Source: Desertivirga xinjiangensis (GTDB lineage: Bacteria; Bacteroidota; Bacteroidia; Sphingobacteriales; Sphingobacteriaceae). From it: 64,000 bases of DNA. The position numbers were made by a program, and so were the translations under genes. The notes below the pieces were generated by a model that worked only from the letters and a program-made list of their open reading frames with translations, had not been told where the DNA came from and searched no databases. This document shows, piece by piece, positions 8,700 to 17,392 of this stretch. Position 1 is the first letter of the stretch. Each line of letters opens with the position of its first letter. The DNA lies in assembly GCF_024436435.1 (NCBI RefSeq), contig NZ_JAFMZP010000004.1, positions 62,001-126,000 of the forward strand, read 5' to 3'.

Positions 8700-9008
8700 A
8701 TGTCACTGACTGGTCAACTAAATAATGTACTCGGCAAAACACAAAGGCTTATAGAGCTTTGTGAAACTTTGCAGGAAGAAAATGACTTGTTAAGGCTTGA
8801 AAATCAGTCGCTGACCGTAGCTGTGGATACCAGTAAGGTAAAGATGGCCGACCTGGAAGAGAAGCTGAGAGCCCTGAAGTTAGCCCGCTCACTCGAACAG
8901 ATTGCTGTAGCTAAAGATGGAGCAAATGAAAAAGCTCTTGACATAAAGCAAAAAATTAGCGAATTTGTGCGGGAAATAGATAAGTGCATAGTATTACTCA
9001 AAAAGTAA
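8700..9008 (+). CDS. Small coiled-coil protein upstream of ZapA
   Basis: A 102-residue, almost wholly helical protein with long heptad patterns (LIELCETLQEENDLLRLEN, about 17-35; MADLEEKLRALKLARSLEQ, about 49-67). No enzymatic motif is seen. It lies 23 bases upstream of zapA, and a gene of this kind is commonly found there in Bacteroidota. By shape and position it could be a division-associated coiled coil comparable to ZapB, but that is inference. The ATG start follows an A/T-rich leader. Confidence 0.8.
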   Translation: MSLTGQLNNVLGKTQRLIELCETLQEENDLLRLENQSLTVAVDTSKVKMADLEEKLRALKLARSLEQIAVAKDGANEKALDIKQKISEFVREIDKCIVLLKK

Positions 9009-9016
9009 TACCTTTG
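9009..9016 (+). promoter_or_regulatory. Candidate -7 box for zapA
   Basis: TACCTTTG matches TAnnTTTG perfectly and begins right after the stop of the coiled-coil gene, 15 bases before the zapA ATG, so zapA may also have its own promoter with a near-zero leader. Confidence 0.45.
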
Positions 9017-9031
9017 TGAAACAAAAGCTCA

Positions 9032-9322
9032 ATGGGAGAAATCTCAATAAAAATAAATATTGCTGACCGTGTTTACCCATTAAAGGTAAATATGGAAGAG
9101 GAAGAAGTGATCAGGAGAGCAGCTAAGCTGATAAACGACCGCATAAAAGAGTTTCAGGAAAACTATGCGGTTCGTGATAAACAGGATTTACTTTCTATGT
9201 GTGTGTTGCATTACGCCACCGCCACATTAAAAAGTGAGAAGAAGATGGTAGATGAAGATACAGAGGTTGCAGATAAAGTGTACCAATTAGACCAGCTGTT
9301 AGACGGATTTTTTTCTAAGTAA
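9032..9322 (+). CDS. zapA: Cell division protein ZapA
   Basis: A 96-residue ZapA homologue, which cross-links FtsZ filaments at the division ring. It starts MGEISIKINIADRVYPLKV and continues with EEEVIRRAAKLINDRIKEF, the usual ZapA N-terminal domain, then a helical C-terminal half that forms the tetrameric coiled coil. Length is typical. Upstream is the small coiled-coil gene; downstream is a structured 230-base gap and rny, an order widely conserved in this phylum. Confidence 0.9.
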   Translation: MGEISIKINIADRVYPLKVNMEEEEVIRRAAKLINDRIKEFQENYAVRDKQDLLSMCVLHYATATLKSEKKMVDEDTEVADKVYQLDQLLDGFFSK

Positions 9323-9359
9323 TATATCGTTCTTTTAAATACGCGAAGAGCGCTAAAGG

Positions 9360-9542
9360 TTTAACCGCTGTTAAATTTTTAGGTTTCACTATTTTATAAA
9401 ACTTAACGCTTCAATATCAGCAGAGTTAATATAAATGCAAATCATCTGGCAATGTCCACCTGATTATGATTAAAACTCGAATTCATGTTTGCTGAAGTTT
9501 TAAAATACATGGGATCTAAATTTTAATAGCGGTTTTTTTTTA
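9360..9542 (+). ncRNA. Candidate 6S-like regulatory RNA between zapA and rny
   Basis: The gap between zapA and rny can fold into one long rod. The outer closing stem pairs 9363-9375 with 9522-9534 (AACCGCTGTTAAA with TTTAATAGCGGTT, one G-U) and continues to 9384/9514. A second stem pairs 9390-9404 with 9495-9507 (core TAAAACTT/AAGTTTTA). Inside, 9437-9441 can pair with 9488-9492 and a terminal hairpin forms at 9440-9471. The 3' arm ends in GCGG plus nine T, a terminator. A long closing stem, internal bubble, apical hairpin and about 180 nt length are the hallmarks of 6S RNA, which binds RNA polymerase holoenzyme; it lies next to zapA in many bacteria. No covariance model was run. Confidence 0.6.
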
Positions 9543-9556
9543 AGTGATAACTATAT

Positions 9557-11110
9557 ATGGATATAATACTTTACATTTTTTTAGGATTAGTGATAGGAGT
9601 AGTGATAGGGAGATTCCTATTGCAGAAGCTACTCAAAAATCAGGAAGTTGCTGCTCAGAATAAAGTAAAAAAGATTTTAAAGGATGCTGAGAATAACGCT
9701 GAGATATTAAAAAAGAATAAGCTTCTTGAAGCTAAGGAGAAGTTCCTGCAAATGAAAGCGGAGCACGAGCAGGAGGTTAGTCAGAAAAACAATGCGCTGA
9801 ATCAGCGCGAGAATACTATTAAACAAAAAGAGCAATCCTTAAATCAGCGTCTAGAAAACATGACCCGCAAGGATCAAGACCTGGATGCTCAGCGTAAAAA
9901 CCTGGAGAAACAACTTGAGATTACTCAGAAGAAGCAGGAAGAGGTAGAAGCTTTAAAGAATCAGCACATCACCCAGCTGGAAACGATAGCAGGCTTATCA
10001 GCCGAGGAAGCTAAAAATCAGCTAGTAGATACCCTGCGTGAAGAGGCTCGTACTAAGGCAATGATCCAGATAAAAGACATTGTTGATGAGGCCAAGTTAA
10101 CCGCTAGCAAAGAAGCGAAAAAGGTAGTGATCCAGACCATTCAGCGTACAGCTACAGAGGCAGCCATTGAAAATACAGTATCAATTTTCAATATTGAAAA
10201 TGATGAGATCAAAGGTCGCGTTATAGGGCGCGAAGGGCGTAATATCCGCGCTCTGGAAGCAGCTACCGGAGTTGAGATCATCGTAGATGATACACCAGAA
10301 GCTATCATCCTGTCAGGATTTGATCCTGTTAGAAGGGAAATTGCCCGCCTTGCATTACATCGTTTAGTAACCGACGGACGTATTCACCCTGCTCGTATCG
10401 AGGAAGTGGTTTCAAAAACCAAGAAGCAGATCGAAGATGAGATTGTAGAAATTGGTGAGCGTACAGTGATCGACTTAGGTATCCATGGCTTACATCCGGA
10501 GTTAATCCGTATGGTAGGCAGAATGCGTTACCGGTCTTCTTACGGACAAAACCTGTTGCAGCACTCCCGTGAGGTTGCTAACTTCTGTGCTACCATGGCA
10601 TCAGAGTTAGGACTGAATGTTAAACTGGCTAAACGTGCCGGCTTACTGCATGATATAGGTAAGGTGCCTGATGATAATCCGGAATTACCACATGCTATCC
10701 TGGGTATGCAGCTGGCTGAAAAGTATAAAGAGCATCCTGAAGTTTGTAATGCTATTGGAGCGCACCACGACGAAATTGAAATGACGTCTATGATCTCGCC
10801 GATCATTCAGGCATGTGATGCTATTTCCGGTGCACGTCCGGGGGCACGCCGGGAAGTGGTGGAAAGTTATATCAAACGCTTAAAAGAGCTAGAGGAACTT
10901 GCGTTATCCTATCCAGGTGTTGAAAAAACCTTCGCAATTCAAGCAGGACGCGAACTTCGCGTAGTGGTTGAAAGCGAAAGAGTAACCGACGCCCAGGCTG
11001 AGATCCTGGCGACAGATATATCAAACCGTATTCAAACAGAAATGACTTATCCCGGACAGATCAAGGTAACTGTGATCCGTGAAACCAGGTCAGTTTCTTT
11101 CGCGAAATAA
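9557..11110 (+). CDS. rny: Ribonuclease Y
   Basis: A 517-residue membrane-anchored endoribonuclease that starts mRNA turnover. Order of parts: N-terminal membrane helix (about 1-20, [17 protein letters not shown]), long charged coiled coil (about 25-180), KH RNA-binding domain (about 205-270, with [15 protein letters not shown]), and HD phosphohydrolase domain (about 330-430) with the metal-binding HD in [14 protein letters not shown] and upstream histidine in [11 protein letters not shown]. Length and ending ([11 protein letters not shown]) are normal for the family. Confidence 0.97.
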   Translation: MDIILYIFLGLVIGVVIGRFLLQKLLKNQEVAAQNKVKKILKDAENNAEILKKNKLLEAKEKFLQMKAEHEQEVSQKNNALNQRENTIKQKEQSLNQRLENMTRKDQDLDAQRKNLEKQLEITQKKQEEVEALKNQHITQLETIAGLSAEEAKNQLVDTLREEARTKAMIQIKDIVDEAKLTASKEAKKVVIQTIQRTATEAAIENTVSIFNIENDEIKGRVIGREGRNIRALEAATGVEIIVDDTPEAIILSGFDPVRREIARLALHRLVTDGRIHPARIEEVVSKTKKQIEDEIVEIGERTVIDLGIHGLHPELIRMVGRMRYRSSYGQNLLQHSREVANFCATMASELGLNVKLAKRAGLLHDIGKVPDDNPELPHAILGMQLAEKYKEHPEVCNAIGAHHDEIEMTSMISPIIQACDAISGARPGARREVVESYIKRLKELEELALSYPGVEKTFAIQAGRELRVVVESERVTDAQAEILATDISNRIQTEMTYPGQIKVTVIRETRSVSFAK

Positions 11111-11123
11111 GCCTTTACTTAAT

Positions 11124-11143
11124 CCCTCTCCGAAAGGAGAGGG
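11124..11143. repeat. CCCTCTCC-GAAA-GGAGAGGG palindromic hairpin
   Basis: An 8-bp perfect GC-rich stem with a GAAA tetraloop lies just after rny. No T run follows. Hairpins of exactly this type are recurrent intergenic elements in Bacteroidota; whether it ends transcription or stabilises the rny message is unknown. Confidence 0.6.
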
Positions 11144-11157
11144 GCTGAATTCTTACA

Positions 11158-11664
11158 ATGGCTAAACAACACGAGATTCTTCCAGTCATTAAAGTTCTAA
11201 ATCAATACTCAGAAGCACATCAAAGTCCTACAAACAAGTTGCTTCAGTGGATATATGTCCCTTTGCTATCGTTTGGCCTTTTAGGTCTTATCTGGGCCAT
11301 CCCATTTCCCCATCTCAACTTTTTAGGGAGATACAATGGTTTTGTGAACTGGGCATCATTTCTGATCGCCTTTTCTATCTACTATTATTACAAATTATCG
11401 CCTCTATTATCCTATGGAATGCTCCTGGTTGTATTTGCATTTTCAGCAGGAATTGTAAGTCTCGAAAAGCTTCATACCAATCAAGGTTGGCCCCAGTTGC
11501 CGCAGGTCTGCCTAATAATCTTTATCCTGGGTTTGCTCTTACAGTTTATTGGATACAGCGCCGAAGGAAAAATACCCTCTTTTATCACTAATTTAAAATT
11601 CTTGTTAACCGGACCTATGTGGCTGATACATCAGCTTCTCAAAAAAGTTCGCTTGATCCATTAA
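11158..11664 (+). CDS. DUF962/Mpo1-like membrane protein
   Basis: A 168-residue protein with four hydrophobic segments that fits the DUF962 (Mpo1/YGL010W) family; the yeast member is an iron-dependent dioxygenase in 2-hydroxy fatty acid breakdown. Recognisable are SEAHQSPTNKLLQWIYVPLL near residues 19-38 (conserved histidine and asparagine) and GYSAEGKIPSF plus a hydrophobic LTGPMWLIHQLL at the C-terminal end. Activity on lipids in this organism is an inference. It sits alone after rny. Confidence 0.7.
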   Translation: MAKQHEILPVIKVLNQYSEAHQSPTNKLLQWIYVPLLSFGLLGLIWAIPFPHLNFLGRYNGFVNWASFLIAFSIYYYYKLSPLLSYGMLLVVFAFSAGIVSLEKLHTNQGWPQLPQVCLIIFILGLLLQFIGYSAEGKIPSFITNLKFLLTGPMWLIHQLLKKVRLIH

Positions 11665-11705
11665 ACTGGCAATGTATTTGATCCATGATAGTAAATCTTA
11701 CTACT

Positions 11706-11951
11706 ATGGAAAATCAGAAATATATAATCCCTGGAATAGCCTCTGCGATCATTCCTGGATTAGGACAGATAATCAAAGGCCAGATAATTAAAGGACTTCT
11801 TATAATTATAGTTGGTGGTACTGTAGGTTTTCTCCTCGCCTGGACAGCAATCGTCCCCATCCTGATCTGGGCCTGGAATGTTTATGACGCCTTCACTTCC
11901 GACAGCGAAAGAAGCATCGTAGACGATAATAGCAAACGAGCCGGTATCTAA
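11706..11951 (+). CDS. Small TM2-like membrane protein
   Basis: An 81-residue protein starting MENQKYIIPGIASAIIPGLG (an in-frame ATG at 11685 would add seven residues and is less likely). It has two hydrophobic helices: one after the PGLGQIIKGQIIKG segment and one ending IVPILIWAWNVYDAF. The P-G-x-G-Q-x-x-x-G pattern and the W..N.YDA ending are typical of small TM2-type proteins found across Bacteroidota. Function unknown. Confidence 0.65.
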   Translation: MENQKYIIPGIASAIIPGLGQIIKGQIIKGLLIIIVGGTVGFLLAWTAIVPILIWAWNVYDAFTSDSERSIVDDNSKRAGI

Positions 11952-11984
11952 GCTTATTCAATGATTTCTAAGCCTTTTACTCCG

Positions 11985-12400
11985 GAGGTTCCTATCTGTC
12001 CAGAGACTTCCCCAGGGTGTCTCTGGATTCAGAAATAAAAGCGAGTCTCCGACTCGCTCGGCAACAGATAGACATTCTTTACCAACTCCGGAAATTGAAA
12101 TTAATACCCAGTTCAGCCTTCTCCTAGCCCTCTCAGGTACAAGCTTGAACCATGAGGGTACTTTCCAAGTACTAAGACTGTCAATTTCACGGTCTTGGTA
12201 CGGTTCATGTACGGTTTAGTCACGGTCTATAAAATACGATATCTCGTTCTTGTCTCGTCCTAATTAGGCTATACAGGTTAGAGGATTAATAGTAATTGAG
12301 CTATACAACGACGTAGTACTAAGACGCCTTTAGATCATTAGGATGCGTTGTAAAAGCGAGGAGTATCGAGGCGCTTCTAGGAGGTTCTTAATGTTAAATT
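11985..12400. other. Gene-free, hairpin-rich region of unknown nature
   Basis: No convincing coding frame lies between 11,952 and 12,487. The stretch has several strong inverted repeats: CTATCTGT (11992-11999) with ACAGATAG (12064-12071) encloses two further hairpins, TCCAGAGAC/GTCTCTGGA (11999-12007/12019-12027) and AGCGAGT/ACTCGCT (12040-12046/12052-12058). Then a 13-bp stem GTACTAAGACTGT/ACGGTCTTGGTAC (12169-12181/12189-12201, one G-T pair) and TACAACG/CGTTGTA (12304-12310/12346-12352). Short direct repeats occur (GTACGGTT at 12198 and 12209; TCACGGTCT at 12187 and 12220). It may be a structured RNA, a decayed mobile element or a dispersed repeat; I recognise none with certainty. Confidence 0.5.
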
Positions 12401-12457
12401 AACAAAACGCTTACTTTTCCTTAATTGACCTCTAACATCCACTTAATATTCCGGTAA

Positions 12458-12465
12458 TACTTTTG
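12458..12465 (+). promoter_or_regulatory. -7 box of the TonB-dependent receptor gene
   Basis: TACTTTTG is a perfect TAnnTTTG match 22 bases before the GTG start. No TTG is visible at the -33 distance, which may mean an activator is needed. Confidence 0.6.
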
Positions 12466-12487
12466 TGGTTGAAAAAACGAAGCAAAA

Positions 12488-15340
12488 GTGAAAAATAATC
12501 TAGTTTTCAGAACTTTAACCCTGGTGTTCCTTTTCGGACTAATGAGTTTGGAGATATTTGGCCAGTCTACAACCGGCAAAATCACAGGTAAGGTAACTGA
12601 CAAAAAAAACGGTGAGACTTTAATAGGGCTGAATGTAAAAGTGGTAGGTGCCCCAAAAGGCGCATCGACAGATGTCGAAGGCCGGTATACTTTAGGAAAT
12701 CTTGCTGCTGGTAAATATTCTGTTCATTTTACTTATGTAGGTTATGCTACTAAGACAGTGTCGGACGTGATTGTAAAAGCAGGTGCGGTTACCAATCTTG
12801 ACGTTACAATGGATGAGGGCGCTAGTAACCAGCTTCAGGCGGTTGTAATCAATGTGTCAGCAAAACAAGAGTCGGTGGCGGGTTTATATGCACAGCAAAA
12901 GAACGCGGTAAGTATGTCAAGTGGAGTTTCTGCTGATGTAATTAAGCGTTCGCCAGACAGAAATACTGGTGAAGTTTTAAAACGTGTTAGCGGTGCCAGT
13001 ATTCAAGATAACAAATTTATCATTGTTAGGGGTTTGAGTGACAGGTATAATAATGCAATGGTAAATAATGCACCTTTGCCCAGTACCGAGCCAGACAGAA
13101 AGACTTTTTCTTTTGATGTGATTCCTTCCAGTTTAGTTGATAACATTGTTATAAATAAAACTGCCACTCCCGAACTTCCCGGTGATTTCACAGGTGGAGC
13201 TATACAGATTAAAACAAAAGACTTTCCAGATGTAAAGAACCTGGAAATAAATTACGGAATAGGATACAACTCTCTGACAACTTTCAATAATTTTTATGGA
13301 AATACCAGACCAGGCTTAGATTTTACTGGATTCGGAGCGACTTCAAGGGCATTGCCTTCTTCTTTTCCTGCAACAAGAAGACAATTTAATTCTGCATCTC
13401 TCAATCAACAAGTTGCTTATAGTAAAGGATTTGACAATACCTGGGGTATTAATAATTTGGGTAAGGCGATGCCTAGCCAGAATTTACAGTTCGTCTATGG
13501 TAATTCTTATGCTCTGAAAAATGAAAGTAAGCTTGGCTTAATATTGTCAGCAACCTATAGAAATTCAACGACGATATCAGAAGAGTCGAGGAGTGAGTTT
13601 AACCTACGTTCTAATAATGTTAGTGTTCCGTTCTATCAGTTTAATGATACCTACTATGCGTTTAATACGACTTTAGGAATACTTGCCAATCTTTCTTATA
13701 TAAAAGGAAATAATAAATTTGCGTTCAAAAATATCTTTAACAAATCGTTTGATGATACCTATTTAAATAGGTCTGGCCAGACAAATGAACAGTTAACACT
13801 TCTCAAAGGCTCCCAGCAGGAAGTAAATGATAAATCCCTTATAAACTCTGTGCTTGAGGGGGATCATCTATTAAGCAGTATTAACAAATCAAGGATAAAT
13901 TGGAATGTGTCTTTTGGCAGAGTGACTAACAATCAGCCAGATTTAAGGCGATTGTCTTATACTAAGCCTGTAGAGGGCGATCCAAGCGAACCATATCAGG
14001 CAGCTGTTCCACTAGTTGCGTCACCCTCCACAGCCGGCCGTTTTTTTAGTGAACTTTCGGAGAATATTTTCGGTGCTGCTGTTAATTATTCCATTCCCTT
14101 CAATTGGTTAGAGAATTCCCATTCATTGAAGGTGGGCTTGTCAAAACAATATAAGCTCCGCGATGTGTCAGCCAGAGTGTTGGGCTATAAACAGGGGGGA
14201 TCGGGATATACTTTATTGACTTTGCCACAAGATCAATTATTTGTTAGTAATAATATTTCGGCTGATCTGTTTTTTATCGATGATATTACCAATACCAATA
14301 ATAAATATGATGCAACAGGTGATTTAAATGCTGGTTATGTAATGTTTAATAACGTGTTGTTTAAAAAGTTGAAAGCTTCATGGGGCGCAAGGGTTGAAAA
14401 TTACATTGAGGAGTTAAACACAGTAGATAACAACAGGCAGTTAAATGTTAAAAATAACTACCTGGACATACTGCCATCGGCAAACTTAAGTTATCCACTT
14501 AACGATAAGTCAAATTTGAGAATTAGTTATTCAAATACAATTGCGAGAGCTCAATTTAGGGAACTAGCTCCCTTTAACTTCTACGATTTTGTTACGGATG
14601 CAATGAGAACGGGAAATGATGATTTAAAGCGTAGCAAAATAACGAACTTAGATTTACGGTATGAAATATACCCATCTGCCGGACAATTGCTTTCTATCTC
14701 AGGGTTTTACAAGTTTTTGAAGGATCCAATCGAATCTTTCATTACATCTGATAGTTCGCCGACAAATAAAACGATTTCCTACTTCAATGCACCCCAAGCA
14801 ACTGCCCTTGGGTTAGAATTAGAATTACGGCATGACCTCGGTTTTATCAACACAGGATCTGCTAACTGGAAAAACTTGATTTTCAGTGCTAATGCTGCTA
14901 TAATAAAATCTGAAGTGGATTTTGAAGGATCTGGAGTTGTTGCGCAAAGCCGTCCGCTACAAGGACAATCTCCATACCTGATTAATACCGGATTGCATTA
15001 CAATACACCAAACTCTAGCTGGCAAACAAGCTTGCTGTATAACAGGATTGGTAAGCGAATCTCCGTCGTTGGTTTTGGTAACACTAGGAATGGAAGTTAT
15101 TTCGCCGACTATCCAGATGTTTACGAAGCGCCAAGAAATATTCTTGATTTCCAGCTTTCCAAACGTATAATCAAGAAGAAGGGTGAGGTAAAACTGAATG
15201 TTAGTAATATTTTCGATAGCGACGCCAAGTTTTATCAGGACTTGAATGAAAACGACAGATACGATAATTCATCTGATCAGCTTATCAACTCTGTTCAATA
15301 TGGACGTTCAGTGTCTCTATCGTTCGGATATCGTTTCTAA
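12488..15340 (+). CDS. TonB-dependent outer membrane receptor with carboxypeptidase-like N-terminal domain
   Basis: A 950-residue outer membrane receptor. After a signal peptide (cleaved near FGQS, about residue 24) comes a carboxypeptidase-regulatory-like beta-sandwich (about 28-112, GKITGKVTDKKNGETLIGLN), then a plug domain (about 130-245, with NTGEVLKRVSGASI and FIIVRGLSDRYNN), then a 22-strand barrel ending in the aromatic YGRSVSLSFGYRF. It is not of the SusC/RagA type and has no SusD partner; instead it is paired with the beta-helix lipoprotein downstream. The ligand is unknown. The start is GTG, chosen because MKNNLVFRTLTLVFLFGL is a good signal peptide and no ATG precedes it. Confidence 0.88.
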   Translation: MKNNLVFRTLTLVFLFGLMSLEIFGQSTTGKITGKVTDKKNGETLIGLNVKVVGAPKGASTDVEGRYTLGNLAAGKYSVHFTYVGYATKTVSDVIVKAGAVTNLDVTMDEGASNQLQAVVINVSAKQESVAGLYAQQKNAVSMSSGVSADVIKRSPDRNTGEVLKRVSGASIQDNKFIIVRGLSDRYNNAMVNNAPLPSTEPDRKTFSFDVIPSSLVDNIVINKTATPELPGDFTGGAIQIKTKDFPDVKNLEINYGIGYNSLTTFNNFYGNTRPGLDFTGFGATSRALPSSFPATRRQFNSASLNQQVAYSKGFDNTWGINNLGKAMPSQNLQFVYGNSYALKNESKLGLILSATYRNSTTISEESRSEFNLRSNNVSVPFYQFNDTYYAFNTTLGILANLSYIKGNNKFAFKNIFNKSFDDTYLNRSGQTNEQLTLLKGSQQEVNDKSLINSVLEGDHLLSSINKSRINWNVSFGRVTNNQPDLRRLSYTKPVEGDPSEPYQAAVPLVASPSTAGRFFSELSENIFGAAVNYSIPFNWLENSHSLKVGLSKQYKLRDVSARVLGYKQGGSGYTLLTLPQDQLFVSNNISADLFFIDDITNTNNKYDATGDLNAGYVMFNNVLFKKLKASWGARVENYIEELNTVDNNRQLNVKNNYLDILPSANLSYPLNDKSNLRISYSNTIARAQFRELAPFNFYDFVTDAMRTGNDDLKRSKITNLDLRYEIYPSAGQLLSISGFYKFLKDPIESFITSDSSPTNKTISYFNAPQATALGLELELRHDLGFINTGSANWKNLIFSANAAIIKSEVDFEGSGVVAQSRPLQGQSPYLINTGLHYNTPNSSWQTSLLYNRIGKRISVVGFGNTRNGSYFADYPDVYEAPRNILDFQLSKRIIKKKGEVKLNVSNIFDSDAKFYQDLNENDRYDNSSDQLINSVQYGRSVSLSFGYRF

Positions 15341-15391
15341 TACTTAATATTAAGGTAATATACTCTTTAAATATTGCTAATAATCACATAA

Positions 15392-15399
15392 TACATTTG
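15392..15399 (+). promoter_or_regulatory. -7 box of the beta-helix lipoprotein gene
   Basis: TACATTTG matches TAnnTTTG perfectly, 23 bases before the ATG, so this gene can be transcribed apart from the upstream receptor. Confidence 0.5.
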
Positions 15400-15422
15400 T
15401 ATCAATAAGAAAAAAAAAGATC

Positions 15423-16784
15423 ATGAATTTTAAGAAGCCAAAATTTTATGCCGCAGTACTTTTGTCGGCATTCACAGCATTCAGTGCATGTAAAAAAGAT
15501 GATGGAGACGACAATAATCAAGAAACGGAGTTCACAGTACTTCAAGGAGAAATCAGAGGTACAAGAAAGCTAAGTGCGGATACAACGTATTTATTGCGTA
15601 GTTTTGTTCGGGTTATGGCTGGTGGTAGACTTGAGATTCCTGCAGGGACTATTATTAAAGGTGAAAAAGCTACAAATGCCGCCCTTATTGTGGAAAGAGA
15701 TGGTGATATTATTGCTAATGGAACTGCCTCAAATCCAATTGTTTTCACTTCGGATCAGGAAGTTAAAGCAGCAGGAGATTGGGCGGGAATTGTAATTTGC
15801 GGTAAATCTACCGTCAATACAGAAAGCGGGACAGCTCAATATGAATCTGGAGTTTTAGGTTCTGAAGTTGCTAATTATGGTGGAGAGGTTCCAACTGATA
15901 ATTCAGGGGAATTTAGTTATGTTCGTATTGAGTTTGCAGGTTATCCTATTCAGGTCAATAAAGAGATTAATGGCCTAACTCTCTGCGGTGTAGGAAGTGG
16001 AACTAAAGTGCACCATGTTCAGGTCTCTTATGGAGGTGACGATTCATTTGAGTTCTTCGGAGGCACAGTTAATGCAAGCCATTTAATAGCATACCGTGGT
16101 GTGGATGACGATTTTGACTTCGATCAGGGATATTCAGGCAAAATTCAGTATGCTATTTCTATAAAGGACCCAAATGTGGCAGATATCTCGCAAGGTGGAA
16201 TGTCTAGAGGTGTTGAGGCATCAAATGGTTCAGCGGTTAGCGAGGAGCAATATAGCAGGCCTGTTCTTTCTAACTTTACATTTATAGGGCCAGGTGGCGG
16301 AAGTTCTAGCGCTAACCATGGTGCTGGAATCCATATTGGTACCAGTAGCCGACTTGTATTGGCAAACTCAATTATTGTTAATCATAAAACTAATGCTCTT
16401 GAATTGAGCTCGGATTTCGCAGCGAACTCTTTAAAAAACGGTCAAACAGTAGTTTCAAATAACGTGTTTTTTGGAGCTGGAAATAACTTTGGTTTATCAA
16501 GCGTTGCAACCACAATATTCGCAGATGCTGCGGCTCTTGGTACTTTCCTAGCTACCGGTGGGAATACTACTGTAGCTAACCTTAATGCAGTTGGATTTAC
16601 TAGTACAAACATAGATGCTCCAAACCTTACATTAACTGCAAATTCTGTAGCTAACGGGAAAGCAGCCTTTACTGGTGATTTAGCAACAGGCTTTGAAACC
16701 ACAGCTACTTATGCTGGAGCGATGGGAACTAGCAACTGGACAGCTGGATGGGCTAACTGGACTCCAAAAAGCACAACTTACTAG
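15423..16784 (+). CDS. Beta-helix surface lipoprotein paired with a TonB-dependent receptor
   Basis: A 453-residue lipoprotein: hydrophobic signal ending AFSAC (about Cys22), followed by the acidic surface-export stretch KKDDGDDNNQE. The body is a run of short beta-strand repeats with glycines (for example GGRLEIPAGTIIKGEK, SFEFFGGTVNASHLI, VDDDFDFDQGYSGKI), which is the pattern of a right-handed parallel beta-helix. Such proteins follow this receptor type in many Bacteroidota and probably bind the receptor's ligand at the surface. The ligand is unknown. A strong terminator closes the pair. Confidence 0.75.
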   Translation: MNFKKPKFYAAVLLSAFTAFSACKKDDGDDNNQETEFTVLQGEIRGTRKLSADTTYLLRSFVRVMAGGRLEIPAGTIIKGEKATNAALIVERDGDIIANGTASNPIVFTSDQEVKAAGDWAGIVICGKSTVNTESGTAQYESGVLGSEVANYGGEVPTDNSGEFSYVRIEFAGYPIQVNKEINGLTLCGVGSGTKVHHVQVSYGGDDSFEFFGGTVNASHLIAYRGVDDDFDFDQGYSGKIQYAISIKDPNVADISQGGMSRGVEASNGSAVSEEQYSRPVLSNFTFIGPGGGSSSANHGAGIHIGTSSRLVLANSIIVNHKTNALELSSDFAANSLKNGQTVVSNNVFFGAGNNFGLSSVATTIFADAAALGTFLATGGNTTVANLNAVGFTSTNIDAPNLTLTANSVANGKAAFTGDLATGFETTATYAGAMGTSNWTAGWANWTPKSTTY

Positions 16785-16812
16785 GATTATTAATTAAATA
16801 ATTATAACATAG

Positions 16813-16849
16813 AAGCCGTCTCATAAGTTAGTTATGGGGCGGCTTTTTA
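16813..16849 (+). terminator. Intrinsic terminator
   Basis: AAGCCGTCTCATAA pairs with TTATGGGGCGGCTT over 14 positions (two G-U), five-base loop, then TTTTT-type run. Confidence 0.8.
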
Positions 16850-17035
16850 TTTATAGTTTGACGAGGCATATTTCAAAACAGTTGCTTTTTGGCAAGAGCT
16901 TTGATGGTATTGATTATTAAATACTTGCTTCAAACTTGTCATACCCCTACGCTTGGCTCTGTTAACAAAAACTTAATATATGTCGCTGTCGCATATCTTT
17001 ATAGTCGCCCGTATTTCTAATACTAATTATAAAGT

Positions 17036-17311
17036 ATGAATCATTTAAGCTTGACCGCCCTTATTCTGATCGTTCTTACCTCCTGCAGTGACAACAACGA
17101 CTTGTCTATATCTTCGGACAATTTAACTGAATGTCCTGCTGAGACAAACTGTTCAAATTTATTTACTGAGAGCGCGGATTTCGATCAAGCGTTTCATCTC
17201 AAATCTGGAAACTTCAGGGTATTCATGGCAGAGCAAAAAAAAACACATAGTCAGGATGAGATAAGATCCATGCTGTATATCAAGGCCCCGATGGAAGGGA
17301 AGTCGTTTTAG
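17036..17311 (+). CDS. Small putative lipoprotein, possibly truncated
   Basis: A 91-residue frame starting MNHLSLTALILIVLTSC, a clear lipoprotein signal with Cys17 and acidic residues after it. The rest contains two more cysteines (ECPAETNCSNLF) and matches nothing I know. Just past the middle the frame runs through nine A (17235-17243), and another frame carries on with a plausible beta-rich ending (AVYQGPDGREVVLV) to a stop at 17337, so the gene may be frameshifted near its end. Expressed lipoprotein or decaying gene cannot be separated by reading. Confidence 0.45.
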   Translation: MNHLSLTALILIVLTSCSDNNDLSISSDNLTECPAETNCSNLFTESADFDQAFHLKSGNFRVFMAEQKKTHSQDEIRSMLYIKAPMEGKSF

Positions 17312-17337
17312 TCAGAGACTCTGTTTTTATTGGATAA

Positions 17338-17380
17338 TCCTTAGTCCCTCGCGCGCTTAACCCTGGCTACAGACTAAGGA
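17338..17380. repeat. Inverted repeat after the small lipoprotein gene
   Basis: TCCTTAGTC (17338-17346) and GACTAAGGA (17372-17380) are exact reverse complements around a GC-rich 25-base loop. It lies between the lipoprotein and the toxin remnant, and may be a terminator or an element scar. Confidence 0.45.
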
Positions 17381-17392
17381 CAGCGCTGAGGT

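Noticed and set aside
11992-12071. Cloverleaf-like shape suggesting a tRNA
   Set aside because: No acceptor stem with CCA position, no T-loop (TTCGA) and no anticodon arm of proper size.
12145-12216. Resemblance to group II intron domain V (GCTTGAACC ... GTACGGTT)
   Set aside because: The internal stem and bulge do not fit domain V, no reverse transcriptase frame or domain VI is present, and the match is limited to short ends.
12488-16784. Phosphate-starvation regulon for the receptor/beta-helix pair
   Set aside because: TTAAC-like words occur upstream, but no clear Pho-box array is seen and no phosphate gene is nearby.
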